Shown: in pieces, positions 45,901-56,989 of the stretch
How positions within the stretch are numbered: position 1 is the first letter of the stretch
Layout: each line of letters starts with the position of its first letter
Origin: Daphnia pulex
Taxonomy: Eukaryota > Arthropoda > Branchiopoda > Diplostraca > Daphniidae
DNA length: 64,000 nucleotides
NCBI RefSeq assembly: GCF_021134715.1
Contig: NC_060019.1
Span: 558,001 to 622,000 of the forward strand
Reading direction: 5' to 3'
Notes under the pieces: model-generated
Told to the model about the DNA's origin: nothing
Databases searched by the model: none
Seen by the model: the letters and a program-made list of their open reading frames with translations, nothing else
Made by a program: the position numbers and the translations under genes

Positions 45901-48900
45901 CTAGCATGTTTTCCAATTCGGCTTCGCCATCCACGCCGGCCAGATCCACTTCCGGCGCCACCACCACTGGCAGGCGGAAACATTTCACGCAACAACAGTC
46001 GACCACCGCCAATCAACTTAGCTCGACCGATTCGGAACAAGACAATGAAGAGGCTGGAGATCGTTGCACCCGGAAGCGTCGCTCCAATAAAAACACCTCC
46101 GCCACCGCTGCCGGTGAATCCGCACACGGAACCAGCACCGACTCTAATAAACGACCGTCGTCCAAACACAAGAAAAACACGCGCCATCGCGACCCACTGA
46201 CTCCCAATAATTCGTTTTCCATGGCCGACGGAAGCGTCGTGCGGAAGCGCGACTCTCAAATCATGTCGGAAGTCACTACACCCGGAATGGTGCGCAGTCC
46301 GGCCATGCACGAAGGATTCCGTTTGGCCGATTGGGATGTCGTGACTCCGTCGCTGGCCACTGCGGAAGCGATCGAAGCTCGAAGCAACTATTTCACTCTG
46401 CAGCATCCGAGCGAAGGATCGTTCCACGATCCGGATAACATGGCCGATATGGTCGGAACCAGCTGGAATTTAATGGCGCCAACTTCGACGCCGCAACAAA
46501 ACTGCGATTCCATCCGATCCGCCAGTCCCGGAAGCGACAACGTGTTTGTTTCAGAGACAACGGCCGAATTATCCGGCAATGGCGGCGTACCACCTCCGCC
46601 GGAAGGATTTGCCGACTCACCAGCCACTCTGGCCCCCGACTGGGGTCTACCATCTCCCAGCACCAAGATAAGTTCATCCATCGGAGGTCCTTCGGACTCG
46701 ACCAACGGCGAGAACCTGGAAACGACCAAGCGGAAGCGCGATTCCGGCCGCGGCAAAAGGACGAAAAGCTGCACTCTACCTGCCACCAGCAATTTCAGCG
46801 TGTCGGGTCTCTCGCTGGAAGTTGGGACTGGCGACCGGAATGAGGTGCTGCCGCACCGGGCCGTTTCGACCATCGACATGTGGTATCCGGAGACGCAATT
46901 GCCGCCCAAGCGTCAGCTGACTGTCCGCGCCAAATCGGAAGAGCGTGAGCGTTTCAACCGACCAGCCAGACGGTAATTAAAGTCGTGCGGCATTTCAATC
47001 GTCTTTCAAAAGATTCCTTTTCGCCCCAACACACGCAGGAACTTGAATCACTTGATCAGATCGGTCGAGGCCAGTTGGGACTCTCTCGGATCAAAATTGA
47101 GCGTCGACGGAACGCCTTTGGACGACGAAGACGCCGGTAAAACTTTTTCCAAATGATTTGTAAAAATTTAAAATGATCAAAGTTTATATTTCCGTCGAAA
47201 AGGTATTTACAATGCAAGTTACCGGGCCGGTGCTTGGGCCTACATTGGCGAGACGGAAGAGCTGCACGTCTGGCGCCGTTCCCAACCGCAGACGCCGTTA
47301 CAAGGTGATTGATCTTTTCTGACGACTGTCATCATTGATGGGTTGGAGGGAGGGAGGAGTGTCCTGTCTGTTAGCCCTCCATTTCATCCGAGTCTTAGCA
47401 GAGACTCATTATCTATATCTCTCGCTTGATCTTCTTCTTTAACGTTGGAAAAACAACTGACAGACGTTTGGGCTCAAAACAATGTTACAGAAACCGACGA
47501 CTCGTCGACGGCTTCTGAAAAAGACTTCCGGCGCAAATACACATCCATCACGCACCGCATGGTCCACCGCAAGTCCAGCGTGGAAATGTTCAGACGGCTC
47601 GCCACCAGCACATTCGGTATTTTTTAAAACAATTTTGACAAACTTTTCTGACGTCATCCATCAACTTTTTGAATAGAAAGTTGACAGATTCTTTTTATTT
47701 TTGCTTAAGAAATTTTTCAATTAATACTCATTTAAAGCCAAGAAAATAATTTTCACCGCTGTTTTCACTCATCCGGAATTCCGGAATTTTTTCAAAACTT
47801 TTCCAGAGCACAAGCACAAACATTAAAAAAATTCCTCAAGTAGACTAACACTTGTCACCTTTTTAAAAAACAATTTATTGTTGAAATGTTTTTATCTTTT
47901 TGTGTTTGTATGAATTTTTTATCCTGGGAATTTTCAACAGCGAAAAGGCTTCCATCGATTTATTTTTCCAGTTAACTAAAAAACACATGCAAATGTGCTC
48001 TACATTTTAATTTCGTGTATTTAATTTCTTTTTGTTTGTGTGTTTTGTTCGTTGATTGGCGTGGTTGTTGTTGTTGTCCGCTGGCCATTGCCCACATAGA
48101 TTCGTCGTCCAAAGACTTGAGTGTCAGGAACTCTTTAGAGGATATTTACCAATTGATGTTGATGATTTGGTGCCGCGAGAGTCTGGCACTGCGCAGACTC
48201 GCGGACGTTGGACGTCCAGGCGGTACGTAACACGACACTGGTCAAACATAAAAAACCAACTGTGCCGTGGATATCAATGCACTACATCACTTGAATCATC
48301 ATCTTCATCTGGATTGCCTTTATCTCTTTATTTATTTTATTTATTGATGATGGTCGCCATCTTGAAACCAATAACTCCACTTTTTTTCCCACGATTTTCC
48401 CGCTCATCTGTCTTAACTCTTGTCACGTGTTGTAGGTTTTTGTAGTTTGGTCATTTACCCTTCCATTCACTGCATCATTTCAAAGTAATGAATTCATCTA
48501 ACAGTTTTTGTTTTCCATTTGTTTTGTTTTCCTCCACTTCGGTAGAGTGTGACGACATCGTCTTGGTCAAGAGAGAATCGGGCGAATTTGGATTCAGGAT
48601 TCACGGCTCGAGACCGGTCGTCGTGTCTGCCATTGAGCCTGGAACGCCGGCCGAATTATCGGGACTGCAGGTGGGCGATATCCTCATCAGCATCAATGAC
48701 GTCAATGTCCTCGATTCCTCCCACTCGGAGGTGGTCCGCATCGCCCACATAGGTCAGTTGAATCTAATTCTATTTTTCAGCGCTAGATGGCGTTGTTGGC
48801 CGCCATGAGATTTATTGGCGGACGACCAAGAAAACCCTTTTCTTTCAATTTGCGAGGGAAAATCGCTTTAATACCGTTTTCTCGACGAGAGTGCACACTT

Positions 48901-51327
48901 AACTCTTTCCTCTATTGATCTGGTTTGGCCATGCTTTCAACTTTCCTTTATTGCATTATATACTGCCGGGGAAGGTTTTTTTTATTATTATCTTTCTTTA
49001 AGTACTTGAGCTTCCATCGCCAAATTGCAAATTCGGAAGTAACGTTGTTATGGTTAGAAGGGCCCGATAAATTCTTTCATGGTTCCCTGAACTTGGGGAT
49101 ATATTGTTCCCGACCAATTTGGTCTATTGTACGCTGCTGTGTTCGTGTGTTGTGACCTCACCATTATCGTGAGAATATCCCCCCAGCTAATTCAACCGGA
49201 AATTTCTTTTGTTCCTTATGCATTTTCTCAGGTACAGATGAGCTGAAACTTGAGGTGGCAAGGACATGCAACATCCTATCTGCGAACCCCATGCTGGCTC
49301 CAGACCAGCCAACAACAACAACAACAACTGGAGAATGCATTCAGCAGGGAACGGCTAACAATGAGGCCCCAATTTTGGTGGGCTACCTCTGGAAGAAGAG
49401 CCAGTCAGCCAGCCGTGCTGATGAATCAGCCAACAACGTCTGGTACAGGAGGTGGTTTGTCCTCAAGAGGGACCACTGTCTCTATTACTACAAGAACCAA
49501 GATGTAAGTACATTTATCTTCTCCTCAATCACCGGTGATTCAATTAGTTGCATGTCAGGGTTGGTTTCCCCTGTCTTCGCTGCCAAGGTTCTTTCCACAA
49601 AAAGAGTTTCTCGTCAACTTGACTGGTGATGGTGTAATCCAATCTCCAATAGTTTTGTCAGCAATTACAATGAGGCTGTCATGTTTTTCTCCACAGCCTC
49701 TTGTCACCTTTTTACATCAGTAGTAGTCGTCCCCCCTCGGCGATGTGTTTATTCTATCGTGGAAAAAGAGAGAAGACTATATATATCGTTTAGTCGGTTT
49801 CTATAGAAACGTCTAAGGGTGGAGGAGGAGGATTTTTATTCAGGTGGAACGAGCGTGAAGATTTGATCACGCCATTGCGTCAGCGTTTCTTTTAAAAGGG
49901 GGGGGATGGGAATCACAAAGGAGGATCGAATAAGGCCACAACATAAAACGACTCTCCCTTCTTGCCAGACTGGTCTAACCAATCATGGGTAATTTCCCAT
50001 TGTACGGTACACACAGAGCCAACGATCGATACCGTGTCCTTGCTTCTTTCTCTCTTTACATGGTCTAGCAGGAAGAAGAAGCTCAAATGCAATAAAAGTA
50101 GAAAGAAAAAAGAGTACCGCTTTCACGGGGGGGTTTCAATAGCCTAATAACAGTCGCTAGCAAAAGGAGCCCCTCGTAATTTACCGTCTGGTGGCTTGGC
50201 TGGTGGCCACACCGACGACGACTTTTACTCAATTTTCTCTTATATTTTTATTTTTTGTCTGTCGCACAGAGTTCGCAGCCGCTGGGAGCCGTTTCTCTGC
50301 TTCACTACACGGTGACTCGGACGTCGTTCACGGAGCGACCTCACGGTCTTCTCTTGAGCAAAGGTGGGACGATTCGGCATTGGCTGGCCGCCGAATCGAC
50401 GGAATCGCTCGAGCTCTGGCACTCGGTCTTCAATCACGCTTCCAAAGCCGCCGTCCAGGTACGCACAGTCACTGGAGCCATGATATGATGGGATATCAGA
50501 TAACAACAACAGCCTAGGGGGATACTCTTTAAGCTGCTTATGTGACACGAGAGATTTCTGTTGTTGTTCCTAACCACAAGACGACTTTTGTTGTTGTCTT
50601 TGTTGTTGACCCAGCAGGACGTTTGGCTTGAGATGTGCGCTCGCAACATTGAATTGCCGCCGGCGTCGATGGCATCACCAGACTGCGTCGGCCACCTCAT
50701 GAAGCTCGGCCACCGGGCCAAGGAATGGCAGCGTCGCCTCTGCCTTCTCAAAGACGCTTGCCTCTATTTCTACGTCGATATCAACGTCTCCTCGGCTCTA
50801 GGTATATTACATTTCATTTTTATATAAATCCTTTCCCCCCTAGAATGACGACGACGCCAGCGGCGCCTTTCACTTGATAGTCTTCCCCCCCTCCACTCTA
50901 CTCTAGACTCGTGATTGGATTTAAATCTCCTCTACAATTTTCTCTGGTTATTATATTGTGCAGGAGCGTTGCACTTGCACGGTTACCGCGTTCAAGCCTC
51001 GGGCACGACCGCCTCGAGCGGCGAGCGACGCAAATTCGCCTTCGAACTCTTGCCACCGGAGCCGCGCATGCGCCATTTCCATTTCTACACCGACTCGGAG
51101 AACGATCGCAAACGGTAAATATTCCTTTTTAAAGATAGGGGAAGGAAAAGAATCAGGAGAAGTCACGCCATCAACCCATTTAGTTTTGGGGGGGAGGTGT
51201 CTTGACACGAGACATGACGTGATCTCAAAACATGTACACACACACACACACCAAAACACTTTTTCTTTCTTCCAGGTGGATCGCCGCATTGGAGTATTCG
51301 ATCGATCGTTGGATCAGGGTCGGCTAG
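36971..51327 (+). CDS. Large scaffold-like protein with one PDZ and two PH domains
   Basis: Nineteen exons join with matching phase to about 1951 residues: 36971-37061, 39684-39820, 40089-40364, 41370-41522, 42980-43093, 43182-43246, 43318-43691, 43783-43889, 43968-46972, 47039-47136, 47203-47304, 47464-47616, 48100-48222, 48546-48752, 49232-49503, 50270-50458, 50615-50801, 50964-51114, 51276-51327. Residues 1-1590 are mostly disordered, Ser/Pro-rich. PDZ (about 1600-1670): [26 protein letters not shown]1 (about 1715-1815): [15 protein letters not shown]; its intron follows KNQD. PH2 (about 1847-1945): [23 protein letters not shown] with the invariant helix Trp. PH domains suggest membrane lipid binding and PDZ suggests C-terminal peptide binding, so a cortical or junctional scaffold is inferred. 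Syntrophin, CNK and Tiam differ in domain order; no family is assigned. The start at 36971 has an A at -3 and phase-matched splice. The first donor (gttcct) is weak. Isoforms are possible. Confidence 0.85.
37300..37315 (+). repeat. (CA)n microsatellite
   Basis: Eight CA units in intron 1 of the PDZ-PH gene. Similar (CA)n tracts occur at 41170-41185 and 51236-51251 in later introns. Confidence 0.8.
39655..39682 (+). repeat. (TTTA)n microsatellite ahead of exon 2
   Basis: Seven TTTA units end directly at the TAG acceptor of exon 2 of the PDZ-PH gene, so the repeat supplies most of the pyrimidine-rich acceptor region. Length change here could alter splicing. Confidence 0.8.
40421..40498 (+). 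repeat. Three tandem ATCCT-AGGAT hairpin units with T runs
   Basis: The units are ATCCTGCAGGAT (40426-40437, a perfect palindrome) and two copies of AATCCTTACAGGATCT (40445-40460 and 40471-40485), each followed by a run of T. They lie 57 bases after the exon 3 donor of the PDZ-PH gene, inside intron 3. Confidence 0.75.
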
Positions 51328-52334
51328 TCATCCAACCCAATTTTTCAAGGAGAACATTCTTCTTCTTCTCTAACCAACAACAACAACATGAATGAATATA
51401 TAAATAACTGTGTTTCTTTTTCGTTACATATAGAACGGAATTCACACCAGTCCTCCTATTCTTCCCCCCCTCTTTTTTTGATTTCCTCGTGCGTGTTAGT
51501 TTTCCTCCTCCTCTAACGTAACAAACCGTCGCTATTTTCTCTCTCTCCAACAACAACCGCAGACAAAACAGCAACAACGATCTGTGGGTGGGTGCCAAAA
51601 AACAGATGTTCTCCTATAATAATCCCATTGTTTTTATCATGTATTTTTCCCCCTTTATTTTTTATTATTTAAAGAATTTAAGTTTAGACTTTTTCAAAAG
51701 AATTCTTTGAATTTTTTAAAATTTTGGTTTCTTTTTATTATCTCTCGAGGTAAATAATGACACTTTGTTTTATTATTTTATTTCATGGAATTATCGACCT
51801 CCACCAGGTGTGTCAATTTACATAAAGATGGTCAAAAAATTTCAGCTCTCCACACGCACACACACGGAAACTCAAAATTAAAAGAATTGTGTCAAACACA
51901 AAAAAGTAAAAAGAAAAACGGTCCGTTTCTCTATTTTTTCGTACCGTTTTTCTCAACTCTATCTCTCTTCCCCGATTTCTTTCTATATATTTGTGTGTTT
52001 GAATGTTTGAGCGTGACTCCCGATAACAGCTCTCCCAACCCCTTCCAACTCTCTCAACCAAAAAAAAATTAAAAATTAAGAAAAAAATTTGTTATTTATA
52101 AAAAACGATGATGATTTTCATAATCATTCAGTCAGTGACTTGTGTGACATGATGGACGGGAAAGAGAATAAAAAAAAAAGGAAAAATGGAAAAAATTAAA
52201 ATTCTTTTTTGGTGACGTAAAACAAAAATTTTTGTTTTTTGGGGGGAATTATTTAAAAAGGGACTAGCGTCTTGTGTGTTTTATCGTTTTATTTAAATGT
52301 TTTGTTTTGTTTTTAATTAACGTTTAATTAGCCT
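51328..52334. other. Convergent intergenic spacer
   Basis: A+T-rich, with poly-A and poly-T runs, between the stop of the PDZ-PH gene and the end of the Ser-rich gene. Both 3' UTRs must lie here. I see no further gene. Confidence 0.55.
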
Positions 52335-54993
52335 TCATTTCAGACGGTGAGATGACGAGTCGGAAGTGGTGCTGGATGCTGATGGCCCCCCTCCCCTGGC
52401 GTCGTAGTCGTAATAATCGTCGGTGACATCCTTCAATTGGCGGCGGAGGAAGGCGATTTGAGATTCGAGACGCTGCTGTTCTCTCGTCATGGACTGGCGC
52501 CAGCGCCGGCCAGCCGGCCCACCGGTAGAACAAGAAGAACTATTAGTCGTGGTCGTTGGCGTTGTCTGGTGATGGTAATCATCGTCCCAGTCTAGACGGA
52601 TGGCCGGAGATGTTGGGCCGGATGAACTTTGGTGGTGACGCTGTTGTTGTTTGTTGGTGGCGGACGTCCCTGAACTGTCTGGAATTCCGGCGGCTGTTGC
52701 TGCTACAACTGGAGATGGAAGGCGACCTGGTAGGTGTCATCATCCGCTCGGAATTTCTCAACTGGACGGATGGGTGAGCGACGGACGACCAATGGCAATG
52801 AGGATCCAGCGGAGCCGGCGATGGTGGCCGATCGTGTTCGGTTGTCCAGTCGTCTGGAGAACAACTCGTCCGCTGGCTGCTGAGGATCCAGCAGTCTCTA
52901 GCTGGAACCGGAAGAGGTTGTTGTTGCTGTTGTTGTTGTGGATGCGGAAGCACTCGAACGTTTTGGCGCGAGGCAAAACGAGGGGTGATTCCTTTACTGC
53001 TGGATGAAAAACTGTTATTCCGGTTGACGCTGCGGGGACGTCGACTGGCGTTCCAGTCGGATGCCGACGTCGTTGCCAAGAGCATCCGCCTGTTGTTGCT
53101 ATCCAAATATTCGCAATCGGATGATTCCGAACTGGAAGAAGAGGAAGAAGAGTAGACGAGGGCGCTGTTCCGGCTGGAACTGCTGCAACGTCTCCTGGAT
53201 GCCGCCGTTTTCCTCAACCGCCTCCGCTGGGGCTGCAAGCCGGAAGCGGAAGATGCAGAGCACGGACGGCTGTTGTTGTTATTGTTGCTGTTACTACCCT
53301 TGACAACAACCGGATGAAGCAGCACTGAGCTACTCTTTGCAGGATGCGATAACTCGTTTTCTTCCGCCTGGTTGAGATTCTTCCGGCTGGCAAGAAGCAA
53401 TTCGTCCTTTTCCAATTGAAGTAGAATCTCTTCAGTCTGCCGGATGAGGAGCGTGTACTGATCGTCGACATCCACTGCAGTGGCCTCCCAACGACGTCGA
53501 TCCGGCGCCGGACTCTGGTGGTACGCCGCCGCAAGTGGCGCCACCGTCGTTTTCATTGGCTGAGCGCCGCTGGCGGTGATGACTCGCAAACGATCGCCAT
53601 CCATTAGCAACTGGAGCGAATCGCATAATTGGTCCAGCTCGTCGTTGGCTGCACAGGCGGCCATGGCCGCCGCCACCGGATCGCTGTCCTCTTCTTCCTG
53701 TGAGCTGCTGCTGCTGCTGCTGCTGGCCACGATATCCGTTTCTTTGACGGGCGGCGGACACATCTCGGATAGCGCCGCTTCCGGCGTCGAGTCGGTCATC
53801 CACGAGACCCGATCGGATCCGGTTGTCGATCCTGCGGACGTCAAACTGGTTCGCACCGGAAGCCAAGGATTGGTGCGAATGGCCGGCCTCGTTCTCGGCG
53901 ATTGCGTTGACGACGTCGAATTGGATCCCGACGCATCCGCTTCCAGCGTCGACCTCCTCCAAACCGGATCGAGCAGCAGAGCGGCGGAGGCCGTCAGCGG
54001 CTGGTTGAAATTGGCATCGAACATTCCGTCCTGACTGGGTGAGACTCCATCAGCCGAACATCCGGTCGAGTAAGCCGATTCCGGCGACGACAGCGAAGGA
54101 GCGTTCATCCGCCTCGACTCGTGATGATGATGATGGTGGGGGAAATCCGCCGTACCGATGGAAGAGCCCGTCGTCGTGTTGGCCTTGCTGCTGGACGACA
54201 GCGATCCTTCTCGATTGTCTGTCCGGCTTCCGCCGATTCCGCTCTCATCCGCGAAGCTCTTGGACGTCCAGTCGCTCCCAGTCGGCGAAGGTTCTCCGCT
54301 CTGTGGGAAATGAAAGAAAAAAACAAAAGAAGATGCTAATCAGCTGTCGACAGGACGGGCGGGAAATTCAAAAAATCCAATTTCCTTTTGTGACGGGCGC
54401 AATCAGCCGGCCCGATCAATGATGCATGAAAATACATTTATTCCAGGAAAGGAGCGATAGGATAATGAAGTGCAACAACAACAACAGCAACAACATTCCG
54501 GTTGTCGACAACAACAAACCTGCTGAATTATGGTGGAACTGGAAGACGACGGAGGCGGAGAAATGGGCGGATCCTTGAGTGGAATGGTTGGTGTTGGTGG
54601 TGGAATTTTGGTATTCCAGGCCAGCATGACCGGACTTCGGGTCCATGACGGATGATGATGATGTTGCTGATGGCGGACGAGATGACACGGCGACTGGGCG
54701 GACGAGTGCTGCTGCTCTCTGAAATCGTTTTGGAGGCGGATGACCAATCCGGCGTTACTGCGTCCGCTCGTCGAGCACAACGGGACAGCTGGAACAAGAT
54801 TGACGAGACTGGAAGCCGGATGAGCGATCCTATCAGCTGGCGACAATTCTTTGTAGCTACCACTGCTGCTGGTGGTTGTCGTCCCTCCTCCTCCGCCGTG
54901 ATATCCGGAAGCCGATTTCTTACTATTGCTTCCGGATGATTTCTTCCGCGTCAGATGAGATTCCATCCACGATTTGAGCTTACTGCTCAACAT
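52335..54993 (-). CDS. Ser-rich low-complexity protein, two coding exons, C-terminal frame uncertain
   Basis: Exon 1 (54993-54520, 158 codons) starts at ATG with MLSSKLKSWMESHLTRKKSS and ends at CAG|gtttgt. Exon 2 starts at 54300 after a CCCACAG acceptor and stays open to a TGA at 52579, giving 731 residues. Features: His run (HHHHHH), Gln run, Ser/Thr/Pro bias throughout, a short acidic helix DELDQLCDSLQLLMDGD and a Leu-rich helix EEILLQLEKDELLLASRK. Just after position 52738 another frame opens in which SPAIRLDWDDDY and a coiled coil TREQQRLESQIAFLRRQLKD read on to a TGA at 52335-52337. The two frames overlap for about 160 bases. Joining them needs one base less or an intron of length 1 mod 3, for a product near 812 residues. 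I could not find a convincing intron. Function is unknown. The gene is tail-to-tail with the PDZ-PH gene. Confidence 0.65.
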
Positions 54994-55034
54994 TTTTTCG
55001 ACTCTTATCTTCTTTTCCCCTTTATAGTTGCCTT

Positions 55035-55060
55035 TCAACTCATTCCTGCGGAAGGAAACC
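55035..55060 (-). promoter_or_regulatory. Upstream acceptor and two-codon ORF before the Ser-rich gene
   Basis: On the minus strand TTCCTTCCGCAG is followed by GAATGAGTTGA, so the coding exon most likely begins at about 55045 after a 5' UTR intron. ATGAGTTGA is a complete minimal ORF (Met-Ser-stop) 42 bases before the chosen ATG at 54993, a possible brake on translation. Confidence 0.4.
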
Positions 55061-56848
55061 GGAAGAGAAGAAAAAAAAATGATTTGATATTTCTTTCAAT
55101 ATAAAAACAGGAAAATTGGATGGAAAGAAGCTCTTCCCCCCCTCTGCTTCCTTCCCGTCTACAACATTTATCGATCCATCTTGATCGATCGACGTAAGAA
55201 AATTGCATTTATCCATTTTTTTTAAATAAAATTTAATCAAATTTCCCTTAAAAATTTAGGACGATCGGAAAAAAAAACCTGCCGACAGTTTTGAGTGACG
55301 TGCTGCTCGTCTCGGTCCCTCCTTGTCTAATAATCGGATCTGGCGGCTCCTTTTTGACTTGGCTCACGCTTCATTTCACAACTGGAAGGTGCGGATTATA
55401 GAACAACGTACACACAGCAGCAGCCAGCCAGCCAGCAGGAGTGTGTTGGAAAGGCCCCGTTATTGTTTCCACCGTCAGTGCGTTAATCAGGTTCTCTCTT
55501 TTGTAGAGCGTTGAAAAATGCTAATTTAGTTATATCTTAGAGAGTTCTAGATATATATATTTCTTTATTGCGGGTTTTTGGGTTGTTGTGAGCATTGCTC
55601 TGAATTCAATGGCCGGCTGCTGCGGTTTGTGTAATAACCTCCGTAACTTTTGTTTCCAGCGTTCGTGCTCGGACTATTTATTCGATGCTATACAAAGTTG
55701 GAAGAAGAAGAAAAAAAGGGGCCGGACATTTTCGGTCGTCTTATGCAAATACTACTACGCCGCACAGTCGAGAAGAAGAAGAAAAGACAAAGAATATCAT
55801 TTGTCTGTTCTTCTTCTTTTTATTCAAATGCTGCAAACGTAAAAGGGAAAGAAAAATGCTGGATGGGCCGTTTTGATATTTCCTTGTGAGCGTCTTTTTT
55901 TTGGCATCGTGACCCATCGCCACCAGATGCCAAACTGCCGTCCGCTTTTTTCTTTCTCTTTTGCGCTGACTTATCGATCGATATTTATATAGTGAGCGGA
56001 GAGGGGGGTGAGTCAGAGCTTTTTAGATGTCGATCGATCCATCAGTCGTGTAGTGACGGGCCCAGGTGAATTGCATTTGCAACCGAGAGAAAGAGGAGCC
56101 GGGCATCAGGAGCAGAAATGAAGCTCACAATTCGATTTTCGTTTTGCTCGCTAGCCATTCGAGTTCCGTTCCTTTGAGTGCCAACGATCAAAGAAGCTCC
56201 GGTGATTGCCAATCGTTTTTCTCCAGTCTGTGACGTAGTAGTCGACGATCGATCGGCCAAACATATAATCTCTCTCGCACAAGAATAGGAGGGATAGGAA
56301 ACTGGATCGACTTGACATCTGCCAGTGTCAATTATAATCCTCTACAACTTTCCCTCTTTTTATATTTTTTAAAAGTTTCTTGGCGTCGGGACGACGGGAC
56401 GCCAGTCAAGGATATCATTTAACAAACATACAGGGACCTTCTCTCTTATATATTTTTCTGCGTGTATCGAATGTGCTGGAGCGTGAAAAATCGTGTCGGT
56501 TATATCACGCCGAGTCGTCAGTAAATCAATCGCCGATCCATGAAATGTGAAATGGACAACAACAACAACAACTTGAAAAAAAGAAAAAAACTGGAACACT
56601 GGGAAATTTAAATTTTTTTGTTTTTTAAATTTGTTATGTAATCCGGTCCTCGCTGACAGCTGATGTGCCCAGCCAAAAAAAACGAGAACAACAGCAGCAG
56701 AACACACACCTGAGACGTCATTTATTATCCTTACAAGAGAGAAAGGTAACTTAATCCGCCAGTGTCAAATGTACACACATAGAAACTAAACAAAAAATTG
56801 TTTTAATATTAAAATCTGCATTTTCATTTTTTGAAACGTCTAGTTGTG
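55061..56848. other. No gene seen
   Basis: It probably contains the promoter and noncoding 5' exon of the minus-strand Ser-rich gene. ORFs are short, Lys- or Phe-rich translations of A+T tracts. Confidence 0.45.
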
Positions 56849-56981
56849 ATGGCCGCCTCTCTCTCGACCAATATGGCCAGGCAGCAAGGATCGGCTGCTA
56901 GCTGCCTACTCCGTGCATATGATGGATGCGCTGCGGAGGCGAATGATCGACACACACACTGGGGCATTATTATTTCACGAG
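56849..56981 (+). CDS. Possible first coding exon of an unknown gene
   Basis: An ATG in fair context (GTGATGGCC) lies 6 bases after a GAAACGTCTAG acceptor-like site. The frame stays open for 44 codons (starting MAASLSTNMARQQ) to a strong donor CGAG|gtgagt in phase 1. The base composition rises above the surroundings. I found no convincing phase-1 partner downstream within the window: the nearest, after CTTTCTACAG at 57350, closes after 11 codons. Treat as a weak prediction. Confidence 0.3.
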
Positions 56982-56989
56982 GTGAGTCA

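Noticed and set aside
44205..46909. Several long minus-strand frames of 170-200 codons
   Set aside because: All are antisense to the 3-kb exon of the PDZ-PH gene, which has phase-matched neighbours on both sides.
48056..48445. Alternative frame through exon 48100-48222 (reads [16 protein letters not shown])
   Set aside because: It looks coding-like, but its phase does not match the exons on either side, whereas the chosen frame matches both. Kept in mind as the least comfortable exon of the model.
37300..51251. CA-repeat clusters as a CRISPR-like array
   Set aside because: They are simple microsatellites in introns of a eukaryotic gene, without unique spacers.
52758..54034. Plus-strand and alternative minus frames over the Ser-rich gene
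   Set aside because: They overlap the frame that continues from exon 1 through a phase-0 splice; none has its own start context or partner.
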